Shown here one piece after another: positions 62,191-64,000 of a DNA stretch of 64,000 nucleotides. The number at the start of each line of letters is the position of its first letter. Within the stretch, counting starts at the first letter, position 1. The translations under genes were made by a program, and so were the position numbers. The notes below the pieces were generated by a model, which saw only the letters and a list, made by a program, of their open reading frames with translations, was not told the origin of the DNA and made no database searches. The DNA is from Zanthoxylum bungeanum (lineage: Eukaryota; Streptophyta; Magnoliopsida; Sapindales; Rutaceae), in assembly GCA_019454045.1 (NCBI GenBank), contig SKCR01035594.1:1-64000 (forward strand), given 5' to 3'.

Positions 62191-62844
62191 ATGGAAGCCA
62201 CTTCAAGAAGACGAGTTGAAAACATCTGCGTGTTTTGCGGTAGTAGTGTTGGTACTAAGCCACAATACATAGAAGCAGCACAAGAATTGGGTCGAGTCTT
62301 AGCTGCAAGGAATATGCACTTAATATATGGCGGAGGAAATCTTGGACTTATGGGGATCGTTTCAAAGGCTGTACAGGAAGGAGGCAGTCACATTTTGGGA
62401 ATCATCCCAAAACCCTTGGCAGAGGCAAATATTATTGGATCATCAAACGGAGAGGAACTAATCGTGCCAGGTATGTCTGAACGACTGGTAGAAATGATTA
62501 ACTGTGTTGATGCTTTTATCGCTTTGCCAGGTGGCTTGGGTACATTGGAGGAAATTTTTATAGTTCTATCTTGGGCGAACCTGAACATACACCAGAAACC
62601 GCTTGGATTCCTCAATGTTGATGGATTTTATGATTTTCTTTGTGTGTTTCTTGATGATGCTCGGAGAAATGGGTTCGTGTCAAAACCTTTGAAAGAACTC
62701 CTCTTTACTGCCAGAACTGCTCCGGATCTAATAGACCAACTCATAGCCTATGAACCACAAGTTGACCCTATCCTTTCAAAGATAAATTGGTCCGAGGACG
62801 ATCGTGGTAAGAGGCGTCGAATTAATCTGGATCTTAACCTTTAA
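62191..62844 (+). CDS. LOG-like: LONELY GUY-type cytokinin riboside 5'-monophosphate phosphoribohydrolase, intronless
   Basis: 217 residues, start at ATG 62191 (an upstream in-frame run is Lys-only and lacks ATG). LOG enzymes release active cytokinin bases from their nucleotides in one step. Seen: ICVFCGSS (12-19), YGGGNLGLMG (46-55), GIIPK (70-74), the MxxRxxxM segment with R98, and PGGLGTLEE (113-121) with E121; R98 and E121 are the known catalytic positions. Departures: K99 of the usual MxxRKxxM is Leu, and the Tyr of PGGYGT is Leu. The C-terminus KRRRINLDLNL combines a basic patch with an EAR-like LDLNL. Length equals normal LOG proteins. Plant LOG genes normally have several introns and this has none, so it is probably a cDNA-derived copy carried by element E. 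Activity is uncertain because of K99L. Confidence 0.88.
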   Translation: MEATSRRRVENICVFCGSSVGTKPQYIEAAQELGRVLAARNMHLIYGGGNLGLMGIVSKAVQEGGSHILGIIPKPLAEANIIGSSNGEELIVPGMSERLVEMINCVDAFIALPGGLGTLEEIFIVLSWANLNIHQKPLGFLNVDGFYDFLCVFLDDARRNGFVSKPLKELLFTARTAPDLIDQLIAYEPQVDPILSKINWSEDDRGKRRRINLDLNL

Positions 62845-63362
62845 TTTCCTGTCGATTTTCAGTGAACCAGGTATTATCTTCTAAACTCTTCTTCTACTGT
62901 TTAAGACATTGGGGACAATGTCTCATTTAGGTTTGAGGGAGGAAATTAGTTGATTAATATCTTGTTTTTAGTTGTATGTTGTTTTTTTTATTTTTGTTCC
63001 AAAAATTTTCGAAAAATTTGAAAAATTTTCAAAAATTACAAAAATATTTTGTGTTTTTTATGTTTTTGTTTTGACTAAAAAGGTGAAATTGGTAAGAGAT
63101 AGCCGAGTAAGGAGTTTCCACTCCTGAGACGTATCTCAAACCTATTTTGAAACAAGTTAATTTTTGTTTATTTTATTTTGAATTATTTAATTTGTAAATT
63201 CTCCATAAAATTGACTAAAATGGATCTTTTTATGCTCAGTTGGCAGGTATTATCAACATACATAGTAACATACGGACATGAGCTAAAATTGAAAAGTTTG
63301 TAATATTCAGTGCTCTAGTTTAATTGGAAGAAACATCTCAAAAAGCAATGGAGTAAAAAAAA
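62845..63362 (+). other. Element E 3' non-coding region
   Basis: No gene. cattggggacaatgtctcat (62909) with gaggga shortly after resembles the 3' region of Athila/Tat elements, supporting that E continues past the LOG ORF. AT-rich stretch with many aaaatttt words at 62998-63050. Confidence 0.5.
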
Positions 63363-63640
63363 AAAAGTCTGAGATCCGAGTTATTAAGTCTGTAAGGGTG
63401 TTTTAACACCTAGTGCCCTAAAACCAACTGGTTGGGAGTCACTGGCTCAAAGCTCGTTACATGGATCGAAGATGCTGCAAAAAAATATATATATATATAT
63501 ATATATATTTATATCTGAAGTCTGGGTAATTAAGTCTGCAGGGGTGTCTTAACATCTGGTGCCCTAAAGCCAACTGGTTTGGGAGCCACCGACCCAACAC
63601 TCGTTACATAGATGGAAGATATTGTATATAAATAAAAAAT
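63363..63640 (+). repeat. Tandem duplication in the 3' region of E
   Basis: Two copies of about 120 bp (63367-63482 and 63520-63625) with attaagtctg, gccctaaa and ccaactggtt, separated by a (ta)n tract at 63486-63508. Copy 2 has small changes. Sequence of this type is found in the 3' untranslated part of gypsy elements. Confidence 0.75.
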
Positions 63641-64000
63641 AGAGAAAAATCAAAGAAAAAATCAGAAAAATGAAAAATTATTCCATTGCTGCAAAAAGGT
63701 GTGAATTCTGATAAAACTTTAGGACAAAAATATTACTCTCTTATCAACTGCACTTATGACTGTTGTGGGCAAAAATGAGTTGATTAATATTTTGTTGGCT
63801 GTGTATATGGAGAATGGTAAAAATAATCGGAGAATTTACTTATTCGGTAATTTAGAATGAAACAAAGCAACTAGTAACTTGGAGTAAAAGTTTCACTTGA
63901 TTAGTCACTAACATTTTATTCTCTTTTCGCTTGTCTTTTTGCTTTTGTGTGCATTAGTTTCACAACATTTTTACTTTTATAAAATGTTTGTGGGTATCAT
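63641..64000 (+). other. Element E 3' region, no gene
   Basis: AT-rich. No 3' LTR start (tgatgagcgg) is found before the window ends. Confidence 0.5.

Larger units (their letters stand above)
56214..64000 (+). mobile_element. Athila-like gypsy element E with LOG cargo (incomplete at window end)
   Basis: 5' LTR 56214-58343, Athila-type PBS 58350-58368, Athila-like gag and protease, integrase tail, then two intact ORFs and a long 3' region. RT, RNase H and the integrase core are absent. The insertion point in D is defined by comparison with A and B (gaagg|cttctattgctg), giving a likely duplication aaggc at 56209-56213. The 3' LTR is not reached by 64000. Confidence 0.85.

Overview
This is a plant nuclear window, almost certainly repeat-rich heterochromatin of an angiosperm. 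The evidence is plant-type Ty1/copia, Ty3/gypsy (Athila-like and chromovirus-like) and L1-type LINE proteins, initiator-Met and Athila-type (tRNA-Asp-like) primer-binding sites, AT-rich spacers, and many nested transposons. I see no rRNA, tRNA, CRISPR or bacterial-type operon. Only two ORFs look intact: a 182-codon ORF of unknown function and a LONELY GUY (LOG) type cytokinin-activation enzyme. Both lie inside a decayed Athila-like element at the right end.

Layout, left to right. (1) 1-401: the 3' end of a gypsy polyprotein, minus strand. (2) 402-15737: copia element A, minus strand, with a 2.07 kb right LTR (13669-15737), a left LTR cut at about 402, and degenerate gag-pol. It is split by a full-length L1-type LINE (5825-12410) flanked by a 14-bp target-site duplication. 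(3) 16965-28116: a large LTR element with no recognisable gag-pol (LARD-like). It has 2.2 kb LTRs, a 5-bp TSD (ggcat), and a 4.5 kb internal array of many minisatellite families, including a 1.54 kb tandem duplication. (4) 28575-29305: a long imperfect inverted repeat. (5) 29346-40880: non-autonomous Sirevirus-like copia element H. Its 5' LTR was split by gypsy element G (29391-36349, TSD acttg), whose left end looks chimeric. (6) 40880-43386: Athila/Tat-type gypsy pol fragment F, minus strand. (7) 43387-64000: a Russian-doll stack. F is cut by copia B (minus), B by copia C (plus), C by copia D (minus), and D by Athila-like E (plus). E itself carries a 5'-truncated copy of the LINE family seen at 5825-12410.

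Element E is the most interesting part. Order: a 2.13 kb LTR with a TATA box, the PBS, broken gag, protease, then the C-terminal tail of integrase with RT, RNase H and the integrase core deleted. Downstream are two intact ORFs, each preceded by a pyrimidine-rich stretch and CAG that could act as a splice acceptor. The second is an intronless LOG protein with R98 and E121 kept, K99 replaced by Leu, and a basic plus LDLNL (EAR-like) C-terminus. The simplest reading is that a retrotransposon lost its pol and took up a cytokinin-activating gene as cargo. The 3' LTR lies beyond the window, so containment of LOG within E is inferred, not shown.

Most element boundaries rest on visible TG..CA ends, PBS/PPT motifs, target-site duplications, or comparison with an uninterrupted copy elsewhere in the window. 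All identity statements are by eye, not computed.
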